From Phanerochaete sordida (Eukaryota > Basidiomycota > Agaricomycetes > Polyporales > Phanerochaetaceae): a stretch of 46,289 nucleotides of DNA. The position numbers and the translations under genes are program-made. Where the stretch lies: positions 1-46,289 of the forward strand of contig BPQB01000138.1 in the NCBI GenBank assembly GCA_019973155.2, given 5' to 3'. The notes beneath the pieces are model-generated. The model did not search any database. It was not told the origin of the DNA and saw nothing but the letters and a program-made list of their open reading frames with translations. Positions 1 through 11,328 of this stretch are shown piece after piece (positions within the stretch are counted from its first letter, which is position 1; each line of letters opens with the position of its first letter).

Positions 1-1637
1 AAAAGGAACCACACGACAATGGTTGTGCCGCCACAAGGAACCCGGCCCCAAATATGGGAAGTTTACAGCGTCTGTTGTCATGTGACGGCTGTCTCAACCC
101 GCTGCGGACGCCTGTTGGTTGCCCTGCTGGTGTGAGAGAACCGCCATCTCCGCCTGGTGGAAGCGAGCAAAGACTCACCTCGTCGACGAACAGGACAAAG
201 AGGGGACCTTGTCCGCTGTCCGCATCCTGCCGATCGCACAATCTCACCATCGTGAGTACTTGCAGCCATAACTCTATTGCTAGGTGCTGGCCTCGATATC
301 AAGATTGATGTCCTTCGTTTAGGATTGAGCCTGTATGTAATTAGGCTCGTGCCACAGTGCGCGCGCGTGCCGCAGCGTGGCCTCGTGTAACACGCCAAGG
401 GCTCTAGCCAGCAGGGGTTCATGAGTCCAGACATTCTATGGGCGATGCTGACCCCCTGGTTGAACGAGGTAGAACGTCTTGCTGAGCGTTTCATGACCTC
501 ACAATCAACGATTTCAGGAGTCTGTTTCGATGGGAGTACCGTGGCGACAAAGGCTGAGCGCTGACCTTTCAGACGACTGGCCCGCGGCGCGTCTTGGAGA
601 GCCTTATCTCCGACTCGCACGCCTTCATAGACGGAAGCGAGGACGGAGGAGCTCGAGCCGCCTGAGCCATTTTGGTATCATCCTTGCTTCCACCTTTGCG
701 CGCAGTGTAGGCGATACAAGTCTCCGTAAGTCAATTCATCTTGCCTCGGCGTCCCAAGGAATTGATGAGCCTTGGTCTATACGCTAATCCAGCTGACTGT
801 CCGAACGTTTGCCTTCAATGATACCGCACAGCGTAAGTAAGGAGTACCGTGTATCTTCTGCAATTTGTATCACATTGACTTCGACGGTCCTGATAGCGCA
901 GCTAGCGCACTGTCTTGATAAATTCAGCTTGCCGGTGATATTCGACAAAAGCGCCTGATGATATGCGTATACCTTGCCAGAGTATTAAGCGGGTCAATCA
1001 CACATCCTCTCTAGACGCGAGTAATGCCCGCACAGCGGCAAGAGGACGTGGGACACTCATTGACTTGGAGATCGTGGCTCGAGGCGTTCGGGAAGTGCGA
1101 GGGAAGCAAGTGTCGCGTCGAAGAACATGAGAGTTGGGGGGGAAGCTGCGTGCAGCTTAAGCTGCGAGGCTGCGCTCTTATATATGCGCGACGGGACTCA
1201 ATGGAGCCCGGAAAGAAGCGCGACGCGCCGAGGTGCGCCACCAGGAAGCGTGACCGCGACGCGTCACGACGCGTCGCTCCGACAGCTTCTCGCTGCTCAG
1301 AAGCTCGCGAGATGTCACAGGACTTCCAGAAAGTGGAGCATGCGATGCGTCACGCTGTCAACATGCCGTGCTTCTCGGCCGACGCCAAGCGCAACATATC
1401 GGTGAGGGAGTCGGGATTACTCGATATGGGTATAGGCGGGAGCGCGTCATCGCCGGAACGTGCCGAGAGCGGATCAAAAGACTAAAAGCTTCTCTGGACC
1501 TGCGGTCGTCGTCCTTCTTCGTCGGTACGCGACGTGCTGTCGATTCCGATCCTCATATCATGGTAAATACTCAAGGTACATATGCTCACCTATATGGTCA
1601 AATATATGCACTCATTTTCGACGGGATGCATCTGCAG
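1..1637. other. No supportable gene; 5' flank of the first F-box gene
   Basis: I recognise no protein family here on either strand. Short open frames exist (for example 1024-1485 on +) but they show no domain, no convincing splice structure and biased composition. The unresolved first exon of the F-box gene probably lies in the last few hundred bases: a good acceptor (TCTGCAG) ends at 1637, and donor-like sites occur near 1563 and 1574. Confidence 0.5.
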
Positions 1638-3712
1638 ATTTGACGCTGCTCGGCGTTGAGCTCGTGGCTAGGATTTTGAGTCACTTACCCAGTGACGAGA
1701 TCCTGGGACTCCGACGGGTAAGTTGAGTCTCCTTTGGCAAAACGATGAGCGCAGTGGATGTGAGGCCCTCCCTCTGCTCCTGATTTCGCTCTGTGTCAGC
1801 TTTCGCTGCAGGACGGGTTCGATCTTCACAGCATGGTATGCACAGTGTCACTCGTGCGAACACACGCCGCCTTCTGTATGACAGGATTTACCCTCATTTT
1901 ACAGTGCCTAGAGGCTCTAGACATATCTTTAGTGCAGGAATCTTCGTTTTCAATGTCCTGTCTGCTTCAACGTTGGTCTTCTCAAATTTCTAACGTCCAT
2001 TCTAGGTCTCACGGCTCCTTCGCGATACCATAGACGGCTCAATGCCGCTCCAATACAAAATCGAATGCTACCTCTCCGGTGTCGTTGACGGCCCAAACGC
2101 TTCCATCACGATCTCAGACCGCCTCGACCGCCTCAAACGCTGGCAGGCCGCTCGCGAATCGCTGACGTGGACAAAGGCTCAGATGGACTTCGAGGGGTAC
2201 GAGGGGACGTGGTTCACGTGCAAAGCGTTTGGACCTGTATTCTGCGAGAAGATGGGCAAGGAGCTCGCAGTCGTCCGTCCGGCGTCCGCGCTCAGAGGCG
2301 TTACAGCGAAGGAATGGAGCTTCAATCTTCCGTACGAGCCCGTCGGGTACGCGTGCGACTACAGCCAGCATCTGCTGGTCATTGTGGAGCAAACGTACGT
2401 GACATCCAGCTTCGCGTCGTTTTGTCGGCTGCCAGTGTTAACTTGATGTTGAAGAGAACCGAAGCGCGAGAACGCCTGGACCATCCACCTGTGGTCGTTC
2501 CTGACTGGCAGTGAGCATCCGGATTGCAGTGCAATGGAAGACCTCACGGCGGAATTCAGGCCTCCCCGAGCCCCCGGCCATGAGAACGAAGAGTCTGACT
2601 CCGACGAGCCGTATGAAGTCAACCCGAACGACGACGAGGTCGAGTTCTTCCTCGACGTCCAGGTGGTGGGCTCGCTGTTGGCGCTGACGTGCCAAGTGTA
2701 CGTCATGGAGATGGGCAGTTACTGTACGGAGACATGGGTCTGGAACTGGAAGACCGGGAAGCTGCTGCTGGTATGGTGAACGCAATCTGTCTCGTAATAT
2801 CAACGCTGAAAGAAGTTGGGCGCACAGGATTTCCCAAAAATCATCAAGGACGGCATGTCCCATAAATCCTACTTCCCACTGCTGGACGACAAGCATATAC
2901 TGGTCCCTGTGGAGCACCCCGGGATCGGTCGCGGGACGTTCGGCGTAAACGGTGTCGCAGTCGTGCCTGTATATCCCGCCAAGTCTCGCCGCCAGACGTA
3001 CGAAGCCGCAGTGAAGACCGCAACCGTCGTCCTAGCCCTGCCCGGGCTCCAATCGCGCATCTCTGGCGGAGACGTGCGCCTCGCCTTCGCGCCCGTCGCC
3101 CCACCACATCAGTCCTGGGACCCCCAACCCATCTTCGCGCCGGACCCCCGCCTCGCGCTCCTCCGCATCGTGCTCAGCACCGACCACTACAGCAGCGGGG
3201 GCGGGCCCGCGCGCATGCTCTTCGCGGTGCCGGTCCACGTGCTCCTCGACGCCCTCGCTGCGCCGCGCGCAGGCACGAAGACGACGATCGTGCCCTGGGC
3301 GCGCTGGGCGCCGCACGCGCACGTCGCGAAGCTGCGCGCCGTGTGGTACGACTGTGCGGTCGCCGCGACGTGGTGTGTGCGCGAGGCCCGCGAGGTGAAG
3401 CATGGCGGGCACGAGCGCACGATTTTCTTCACGCTCTCTGATTTTGCGACGCGGCGTTCGCTGCGGCGTTCGCAGGCCGCTGCGAAGGGCGCGGAGACAG
3501 ACGAGCCAGGAGCGGAGGTGGTGCTTGACCCCGAGCCGCTCGAGCAGCAGGATCGCTTCGTTCAGAAGCCAATGCCGGTCCTGCCGCACCGCAGGCATCA
3601 GGATGCGTTCAAGCTCAGGTACTTCGCTGACCGGATTGCTCTCGGAGACTATTATGTCGTCGTCCATCGAAGCAAAGGCCAGCTTGGTGGGACTATGCCT
3701 GCTCCTGATTAG
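1638..3712 (+). CDS. F-box protein (basidiomycete family), first exon unresolved
   Basis: Predicted SCF-type substrate adaptor. Joining exons ending at 1717 and starting at 2006 gives a textbook F-box: ...LTLLGVELVARILSHLPS followed by DEILGLRRVSRLLRDTIDGS. The next stretch, MPLQYKIECYLSGVVDGP, is typical of a large basidiomycete F-box family. Exons read: (about 1638)-1717, 2006-2394, 2455-2770, 2813-3712 (or 2816). Junctions keep one frame: VEQ-T-EPKRENAWTIHLWS and WKTGKLLL-(K)LGAQDFPKI. The C-terminal part of roughly 300 residues would be the substrate-recognition region; it looks beta-rich but I see no clear WD repeats. The start is not determined: in-frame sequence runs upstream without an ATG, so a short 5' exon joined to the acceptor at 1637 (phase 1) is likely. 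The 288-base intron 1 is long for this genome and may hide a small exon near 1799-1836. Confidence 0.75.
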
Positions 3713-4077
3713 TGAGTTGCACGCATATATGCGCGCCACTTTATACTGAACTTCGTTGCAGTCGTGAGGTCTTCTCTATATAGGCCTTTCTTTGAGCTAG
3801 GACGGGGTTGTAGGAATGACATGTATATCTTGCCGAACTTCAGGCTATTTTCGCGGAAATTGACTGCGGCTTGGGCGCCAATCTAATCTTATCTCGAGGA
3901 CTGCGCTTGAGTTTTGCCGCCGCGTCCTGGGCGGCGGGCTCAGCACTCTCCTCTTCCCCTCAACGTCGACTGCGGCGGCCACCGTCGCAAACTATCTCCT
4001 CGCATATGTGGACATAACTTCTGTACATCCCAATTGTATCTTTACGACCTTAGGGCCCTGCTCTAGTTCATCTCAAC
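3713..4077. other. Intergenic: 3' end of F-box gene and promoter of DUF300 gene
   Basis: 365 bases between two genes on the same strand. No ORF, repeat or clear TATA box that I can support. Confidence 0.5.
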
Positions 4078-6666
4078 ATGCTCAGCATCCTCCCTTCCTT
4101 GGGCCGCGGCTCCGGCTCGTCTCTCCCTTTACCTGTGCTCATCCTTGCCGGGATATCCACAGCAATAGCAACGTTTGTGTCCGCGACATCTATCTTTCTG
4201 CACCTCAGGAACTACCGGAAACCTCGTCTACAACGGTTCGCTACACTCTGTTCATGGTCTAGTGCCGCTCCGCTCATTGCACCCGCTTCACCCTCCCAGT
4301 CAGGTCGTCCGAATCATGCTCATGGTTCCGATTTATGCCATCGCCTCCCTCATTTCGCTGTTCTCGCTGGAGGCTGCGTTCTTTATTGATGCTGTGAGGG
4401 ACATATACGAGGTGCGTACACCCCTCCCTCGGCGCAGCTAGCGTCTCTCGGACTGCGCACCATGTATAGGAAACGCACTGTCGGAGCAGTGGTCATTCAT
4501 GACCCAGCATACAGCAGTAGCCTGACCATACCTGTGCGTACGTTGGTCGTCGCTCGGGAACACTGCTAGACTCTTCCGCATTACTGCACTTGCTGAACTC
4601 TATCCTCAGGCCTTCGTCATCTACTGCTTCTTCGACCTCCTACTGCAATATCTAGGAGGAGAACGCTCCCTTCTCATCTCACTTCATGGACGGCCACCGA
4701 AGTACCCCGTGTTCCCTGGCAACCTCTTATGGCCGGAGGTGGATGTTAGCGATCCGTATACGTTTCTCTTCCTGAAGCGGGGTATCCTTCGTGAGTTCTG
4801 AACACTCTGTGCACAGGTGGTTGCTGACATGTTGCATCAGAGTATGTCCAGGTCAAACCAGTGCTGGCCATCGTTACCATCATCCTGAAGGCAGTTGGGA
4901 AGTACAACGAAGGCGACCTGCGGGCAAACTCTGGCTATCTATATGTCAGCATTGTATACAACATCAGTATTTTCATGGCGTTGTACTGCTTAGCCATGTT
5001 CTGGATGTGTGTCAGCGAAGACTTGAAGCCATTCAGGTGCGCCGTCCGTCTGATTGACCTGCAGACAAGACGCTCACATAGTACTTTCAGACCAATGCCA
5101 AAGTTTCTCTGCGTGAAGGGCATCCTGTTCTTCTCGTTCTGGCAGTCTATTTTCATCTCCATCCTTGTCGCCGCCGGTGTTATCGCGAAACTAGGTCCAT
5201 ACACCGACAGTGAACACATCTCGCTTGCGCTCACGGACGCACTTGTCTGCCTCGAAATGCCCTTCTTCGCATTCGCCCACCAATACGCCTTCTCGACCGT
5301 CGACTTCGTCGACCCGAACGCCAAGTATGCCGCACGCATGCAAATGTGGAAGGCGTTCCAAGACGCGTTCGGACTGAAAGACGTCGTAGAAGACTCAAAG
5401 ACGACCCTGCGCGGAGAAGGCATGGACTACCGCCAGTTTGAGCCCAGCGAGGGCTTCATGCACCAAGGGGCAGGTCGGGACAGGCGCATACGTGCCGGTC
5501 TGCGCTACAGCCAGGGCGGAAAGCGCAAGTACTGGCTTCCCCAGCCGATCACGTCTACTCGACCGCCAGGACCGATGGAGAGGAGGGTGAACAAGGTCAT
5601 CGAACGGGTGACGGGCCGGGACGACCAGGGCGAGGAGGTCCACGCTCCGCTTCTACCACAGCAAGCACAGCACGTCGTCCATCTCGCACCCGACCTGCAG
5701 TCGCCGTCGGACGAAGACACTGCTCTATACGCTTTCTCGGACCCCACAAAGGACGGTTACGAGCTGCCTTTTGGCGAGATCGACGAGGAGGACGAGGAAC
5801 TGTTTAGTCAGGCAAAGAGGCTGCTCTTCGGAGACTACAACTATCCCGTGGTCGACGTCAGCAACGAGTCCGCGCGCATCCGGCTATGGAACGAAGAGGA
5901 GCGCATCCTGCGGGACGAACGCGGGGCGTATTTCTCGCCGATCCTGGGCCCTGGGGCGAAGCGAGGCTACGGTGCCCTCGGGAACGTCCCACGCAGCCGC
6001 CGCACCTCTGACCTCTCGGACTCTGAGCGCGCACGAGGCAAGGCCCCGCAGCGCTCTGCAACCCCGCCCGTGCGCGAGGCCATCATCGACAAGGAGACGG
6101 ACCGCCTCGCGATCCCGGGCCCACAGGCCAGCGACGTGCAGCTCCGCTGGACCAAGATCGGCGCGTCGCCCGCGCGCTCGCCGCGCATCCGCACGCTGTC
6201 GAGCCAGGGCCGGCCCACGCCCGGCGCATCATCTTCTGGAGGCACGTCCTCATCGGGCTCGTCCGCGGCCAGCAGCCCACACAGTCGCCCGCCGCCCTCG
6301 CCGCGTAAGGAAGATGCGCCGCGCGTGCTGCCGCCCGACGCCGTCGACCTCGTCGTCGAAGATCCGCACGCGGCGCACGAAGAGTCCTCGCACGAGCGGC
6401 GCCGTGGCGAGCCCCAGGGCCTGCGCAAGGTGTACCGCCGCGGATACGTCGTCGAGGACCGCGCAGGGACGAGGAGGGGCGAGGTTGAAGTCGAGCCCCG
6501 CCCCGCGGAGGCCTCGTTCGCGATCGGTGAGGACGCCGACGCGCTGCTGGACCCGGAGGAGGCCGTCGCCGAGATGACCGTCACGCGCGCCGAGACGCCG
6601 CCGGCGCACGCTCGCATTGTCGTGGACAATTATGACGAGCCTCAGGAGCACAACCCCTGGGCATGA
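4078..6666 (+). CDS. DUF300 / organic solute transporter Ost-alpha (TMEM184/LAZ1-like) membrane protein
   Basis: Multi-pass membrane protein of the DUF300 (Ost-alpha/TMEM184/LAZ1) family; plant LAZ1 acts at the vacuolar membrane, the fungal role is poorly known. Exons 4078-4235, 4300-4411, 4610-4790, 4841-5036, 5091-6666 give 740 residues in one frame. Family landmarks: NYRKPRLQRQVVRIMLMVP, then AFVIYCFFDLLLQYLGGERS, RGILQYVQVKPVLAIVTIIL, and DLKPFRPMPKFLCVKGILFF. About seven membrane segments fill the first half. The last 350 or so residues are a hydrophilic, disordered tail rich in Arg, Ser, Pro and acidic residues, far longer than the core needs, so probably cytosolic and regulatory. The 54-base intron at 5037-5090 is a multiple of three without a stop, so retaining it would insert 18 residues. 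The 198-base intron 4412-4609 is unusually long and could contain a small exon. Confidence 0.9.
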
Positions 6667-6768
6667 CGACACGCTACGACTTCAGATGGCTCGCTTTCCT
6701 ATACATGACTGTTATGTTTATCTATTCCCACAAGGAACCTCTCTGTAGCACGCATTCGACAGGGCCCA

Positions 6769-9114
6769 TTACACCTTCTCTGCTCTCGCTCCCACTTCCT
6801 GTACCACGCACGCATTATCTATCTCTTCCACTGCAATCTTATCCTTTGTTACTGCAGACTGGCGCTCCCCGTCGGGCGGTGATGAGACGGGCGTTTTTGG
6901 TGCGTCGAGGACCACGCGCCCGAGCGCGAGGCAGAGCACGAACTGGAAGACCGCGACGCCCGTGAGGATGCGGTACCCGAGCTGGAACGCGCCGACGTAT
7001 GCTTGCACGACGCGCGGGCCGACGGCGGGGTCGCGTGCTGCGGCGACGGCGTCGTTGATGTGCGCGAGCGCGTAGCCCGACGCGAAGGACGCGACGCTCG
7101 CGCGGAAGCGGTTGTTAATGACTGGCATGCTGTCAGGCGTGCTTAAAGGGTCTAGGAGGGCAGGGCGTACCGGTACCGATGATGCCGACGCCGAGCACGC
7201 CGCCCAGGTTGGGCAGCGCGGAGATGAAGGCGGTCACTGTCGGCAGGAGGTCGTTGGGGAGTCCGGCTTGCGGGATGACCATCGTCACTATGGTGCCCTA
7301 CGAAGCAGCTGCGTCAGTAGCGATGATGCGCACGGAGCTGGACGTGCTCACTGAGCCAAACCCAATGCCGCTGATGATGGTGTATGCCACGACTCGTCCG
7401 ATGCTGCTGCCCTCGTGCAGGGTCGACATGAGGCCCTACAATATTTTCAGCACGGTGACCCAACAAACTTCCAAGCTTTCGTACCATGCCAATGGGCAAG
7501 ATGGCGAGCCCGGCCCAGAACGGCGGGCGCATGATGCCCATCTTCGACGCGTAGTAGTTAGTAGTGGAGCTGGCCACGGCCGCGGTGAATAGAAAGGGGA
7601 TGACGAGCGCAGCTGCCAGCGTCGAGGAATTGCCGATGACCTGAAGGAAAATGGGGATGTAGAACGTCTGTTTCATGTGTTAGTATAGGTGAGATATGAG
7701 GGAGGCTGTCTGACGTACGGTCGCAAAAAGATGGAAGAACAGGAGGGTGCGAGCAACTGGAACAAAGGTTAGCTCATCGACTGCGAGATGCTCAGCAGGG
7801 ACTCACTGGTGATGATGGGCACGTTCCGGTACTTCCAAGAGACGAACAGCCCCATTGGCACCACAGGCTGCTGTGCCCTGTTTTCTGCCGCCACGAAGGC
7901 AATGAAGCCCACACCGGTGCCGACAAAGAGGCCGATGATGACGGGCGAGTCCCAAGGGTACGCGTCGCCACCGAGGTTCAGCGCCACGATGAGTAGAGTC
8001 AGCCAGGAGACAAGGAAGCCCATGCCGAAGAGGTCCAGCGACCGGATTGCGGTGCGGACGTTGGTGGCATGCGAGGGCGCTGGGATGTGGACGGAGTAGA
8101 TGAAGATGGCGGTGACTGCACGGAGTCAGCTGCCAGACGACAGGTATAAAAAATTGTGCACGTACTGAGAGGTCCGATGGGGGCGTTAAGGAGGAAGCTG
8201 GTCAGTGCAGTCAGTAAACTCTTTCCTGCTTCGCAGATCAAACGGCGCTCACATCCACCGCCAGTTGCCCGACTTCGCGAGAAGTCCGCCAAGAATCGGG
8301 CCAAGCGAGTCTGCGATGATGAACACCGCGTTGATGAGGTTCAGGTATGTGCTTCTCTGCCTCTCATTCGTCAGCTCTGCAGCATGAGTCAGACCTCAAG
8401 CGCTGCACAAGACGTGATACGCAAACTCACGGCTGACGATGATTGTGCAGAGGGAAAGCAGCCCTGCACCGCCAACGCCCGCAATCATCCGCCCGGCGAC
8501 GAGCTGCGACAGAGAGCGTGCCGTTCCGGCGATGATGTTGCCGACAATAAACACCCAAACCTCGCACACCAGCATACGCTTAGTGCCGAAGACATCCTGG
8601 AAGCCAGACGTGAGCAGGGGAAGCTCTGGAGCACGCAAGAAATCCTGACTGAGAGTCGCCCAGTCAACGGCTGAAAGACGGTGGTCGTGAGAAGATAGGA
8701 AGTAGTGATCCAAGTGAGCGAGCCCTTCGCCTTGACGCCAACCCCGATATCGGACACGGCGGTGGTAACGATAGTTTGCTCTGCGCAGACTTTAGCCAAG
8801 CACCCTCCATATGCAATTACGACGTACCAAAAGCGTACAAAAATGTACAAAGCCCAAGACTTAAGTACACAGGGCTGTAAGAAAGTGTCACCAGCTGGAT
8901 TGAAGTTGTGCAACACTCACCTGAAGAGAATCAGCCCGACGCGTCCATACGACATATCGTCAAACTTTTCGACCTTGTTCATGACACGGTCCATTGCATC
9001 TTGAACAGCTTGTCTGGTATCGCTGCTGGATGGCGTTCGACGGACCTCTTGCAGCTCCATACATTCCGCATGTGCAGCGGACTCTTCCCTGTGTTCCTCT
9101 GCGATACCTGACAT
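6769..9114 (-). CDS. Major facilitator superfamily drug exporter (DHA2 type, 14 TM)
   Basis: Proton-coupled plasma- or vacuolar-membrane exporter of the DHA2 (drug:H+ antiporter-2) family. Twelve exons, listed 5' to 3' on the minus strand: 9114-8921, 8874-8828, 8780-8650, 8596-8431, 8376-8253, 8197-8166, 8115-7807, 7756-7719, 7667-7485, 7435-7352, 7297-7171, 7121-6769. They sum to 1,788 bases and 595 residues with every phase matching, so the gene looks intact. Motifs: LCTFLYAFEQTIVTTAVSDI in TM1; QPLTGRLSDVFGTKRML, the MFS motif A; the GPILGG motif C with LLAKSGNWRWIFLLNAPIG; and a late VINNRFRASVASFA segment. The N-terminal 60 residues are charged and cytosolic. Substrate cannot be read from sequence; multidrug, siderophore or mycotoxin export are all possible. 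No biosynthetic genes lie nearby, so a general exporter is most likely. Confidence 0.9.
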
Positions 9115-9779
9115 CCTAGCTATTCTATACGCTCAGCGATATGTGGCGTCAAGAGAACGTCGATTATCACACCTTTTCCTGACGGTCTTCCCCTTCGATA
9201 TCCTCAGGTGCAGAGGATGTGGGGGTCTGGAGCAAGTCAGTTGCTAGTCATCCATAAGGCGCGCGAGCGACCTCATGCTTTTGCCGGACCCGCCAGCTTG
9301 GCGTCGATCGCGTTGGATCCCTGATCGAGGAGGGTTCTAACATCTTTGGAAAGTCTGCAAGAACGGATAGTTTCGCGCCAATAGAGTGGATGGAGGCCAC
9401 GAGACGTCGAAGCGCGTTGTGCAACCCCCGCGGAGGCATCGCCGGGGCTGTAGAAACAAGGCGTAACTGTACAAAGACAGGTTGACGGTCTGACCCTCGC
9501 AAGTAATAGCTTACAGCAGTTCCAGACACATGCGCCTTTATTCTGATATGGATTGCTTTCGATGAAAGATGAACGAAGGGCTCAGAGCAGGAGTGGATGT
9601 CATAAGCTCATGATTAACAGAGTAAGCTACATTTTCTTACTTGGGCGTCTATAAGGTAAGCTCAGGTCAGTGACAATAGATAAACTACTAAGAGCGAGCT
9701 ACTTACTTCGTTACGTTACAAGCTTATCATCTCTGTCCCTTTCACTCGACGTCCATCTCCCTTCTTCTTGAAAGCCGAA
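9115..9779. promoter_or_regulatory. Shared intergenic promoter of MFS exporter (-) and MED8 (+) with GTAAG/CTTAC motifs
   Basis: 665 bases between divergently transcribed genes. From about 9620 to 9720 there are repeated GTAAG/CTTAC pentamers (for example GTAAGCTAC, TTCTTACTTG, AAGGTAAGCTC, CTACTTACTTC) next to the MED8 start. A similar but denser cluster precedes the gene at 25585. No coding frame with an ATG and family similarity is visible; the minus-strand frame 9248-9529 has no ATG start. Confidence 0.45.
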
Positions 9780-10727
9780 ATGTCGCAAGTGCTGCCTCCA
9801 AATGTGCCTGTCGCACCTCTACCGACGCTGCAGCCCGCACCTTTACCCGTCGCGCAGCTTGAGAGTCTGCGGTCGAAGATAAACTCCATGATAGAGTCCA
9901 TCCAGACACTACAGGCGACTATCGACCAGCAGGGCCAGAACGTCATGCCCTCCTGGCCAGATATCCTCTCGAAATACACCATCCTGCTCTCGCAGTCGCA
10001 CAACCTGTCGATGTCCCTTGTTGGCCCCGCTGCAGCGGCGAAGCCCGTGAACGGCCACGGCGCGGCGGCGGCCCCGCCGACGAACCCGTACGAACGCCTC
10101 GCGCTGCACCCGAGCGTGCCGATGACGGACCAGCAGCTCGACAACGAGCTCATCCCACTGCTGCGCGGGCAGCAGACGACGGACGTGCTCAAGCTCGAGA
10201 ACGACACCGTCCGGCACCTCGCGGAGCACATGTCCACGCGCGGCTCGCTCAGCGTGCTCGGCGTCGCGGGCACCAGCGCGAGCGCGGACCGCCCGCGCTT
10301 TGGCGTGCCCGAGAAGAAGGTCGACTACGCGGACGTGCTGCGCGAGTGCGAGCAGATCCGGCTCGAGCACGACGAGCGCGTCGACCGCGCTGTGCGCGCG
10401 GTCATGCTCCTGCGCGAGAAGTTCGAGTGGAAGGCGCGCGTCGAGGTCGAGACCGAGGAGCCGGAGGAACTGGACTGGGACCCACTGGGTGGGATGGGCG
10501 GCGACGAACACGTCGACGAGGATATCGAGATGAACCTGGAAGGCGGCGCGCAGACGGGCGATGAGGGCAAGGACGACCAGAGCAATGAGAGCGAAGAGGA
10601 AGAAGAGCTCGAGGAGGTCCTTGGTAATGGCGCGGACAACAGTTCCCCCATGGGCACGCCGCAAATGGCAGCCATGGACGAAGATGCGCCGCCAGGACCT
10701 GGCCAAAGCGCAGAAGCTCAGTTGTAG
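9780..10727 (+). CDS. MED8: Mediator complex subunit 8
   Basis: Head-module subunit of the Mediator coactivator, which links activators to RNA polymerase II in the nucleus. Single exon, 315 residues. The ATG at 9780 gives MSQVLPPNVPVAPLPTL; an in-frame codon just upstream is not ATG. Residues about 20-80 carry the Med8 signature: VAQLESLRSKINSMIESIQT, then DQQGQNVMPSWPDILSKYTI and LLSQSHNLSMSL. The middle (NPYERLALHPSVPMTDQQLD) also fits fungal Med8. Residues about 170-235 are a predicted coiled coil containing ADVLRECEQIRLEHDERV. The C-terminal 80 residues are acidic and disordered. The absence of introns contrasts with nearly every neighbour. Confidence 0.88.
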   Translation: MSQVLPPNVPVAPLPTLQPAPLPVAQLESLRSKINSMIESIQTLQATIDQQGQNVMPSWPDILSKYTILLSQSHNLSMSLVGPAAAAKPVNGHGAAAAPPTNPYERLALHPSVPMTDQQLDNELIPLLRGQQTTDVLKLENDTVRHLAEHMSTRGSLSVLGVAGTSASADRPRFGVPEKKVDYADVLRECEQIRLEHDERVDRAVRAVMLLREKFEWKARVEVETEEPEELDWDPLGGMGGDEHVDEDIEMNLEGGAQTGDEGKDDQSNESEEEEELEEVLGNGADNSSPMGTPQMAAMDEDAPPGPGQSAEAQL

Positions 10728-11328
10728 CTGTCTGGTACGTGTACACGGCGTCTGTAGGTTCAACCCGTGGCTGAGATTGCAGTACCGTAAAGCCCAGCAT
10801 ATACCCTCCGAATGCGATACCCTATTTGCATCTACACTTCATCTCATGCTGCAAACGACTACTCTTTTGAAGATCTTTCTATCTCACCCCAACCAACGTA
10901 CAATCTCGTGTGCAGGCACGAACGTAGTACTCACGTGCAGTTACACCCTGCGAAACAAGGAAATGCGCAGCGGATCTCGCGGCCTTCCGGCATTCACTAT
11001 ACAGTCGGCATCACAGCCAATGTCCGTGAGATGAGCAGCTTCTTCAGCTGGAATTGAGTCCATCCTTGAGCCTCAACGTTGCAGCTTCGCCGCACTGCTT
11101 CGTATAGTACTGAGTCTTACATAAGGGGCCTCCTGGCTCGCTCTCGCAAGGCTCCTTAGACATCCGCTTCTTCACTAGCTAATAAATATGCTTACCTTAT
11201 TAGGGCTGTTCGGAAGTAAACGCGTCATTGGGTTAGGGTCTAAAGTATGACGCCAAATACGGGCAAACATTGAAACTCCTGGCTGCGATTCGCGAAATCC
11301 CAACTTTTCCTCACAACCACCACCTACA
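10728..11328. other. Intergenic between MED8 and HMG-box gene; telomere-like motif
   Basis: 601 bases with no supported gene. A single GGGTTAGGG motif occurs at 11230-11238, about 95 bases before the downstream ATG. Otherwise I see nothing distinctive. Confidence 0.45.

Noticed and set aside
1024..1485. 153-codon + frame near the left end
   Set aside because: No family recognised; its last part may instead be 5' sequence of the F-box gene.
5771..6577. Arg/Ala/Ser-rich 268-codon + frame
   Set aside because: Shadow of the DUF300 tail in another frame.
6769..9114. A secondary-metabolite cluster around the MFS exporter
   Set aside because: Neighbours are DUF300 and MED8; there is no synthase, oxidase or pathway regulator nearby.
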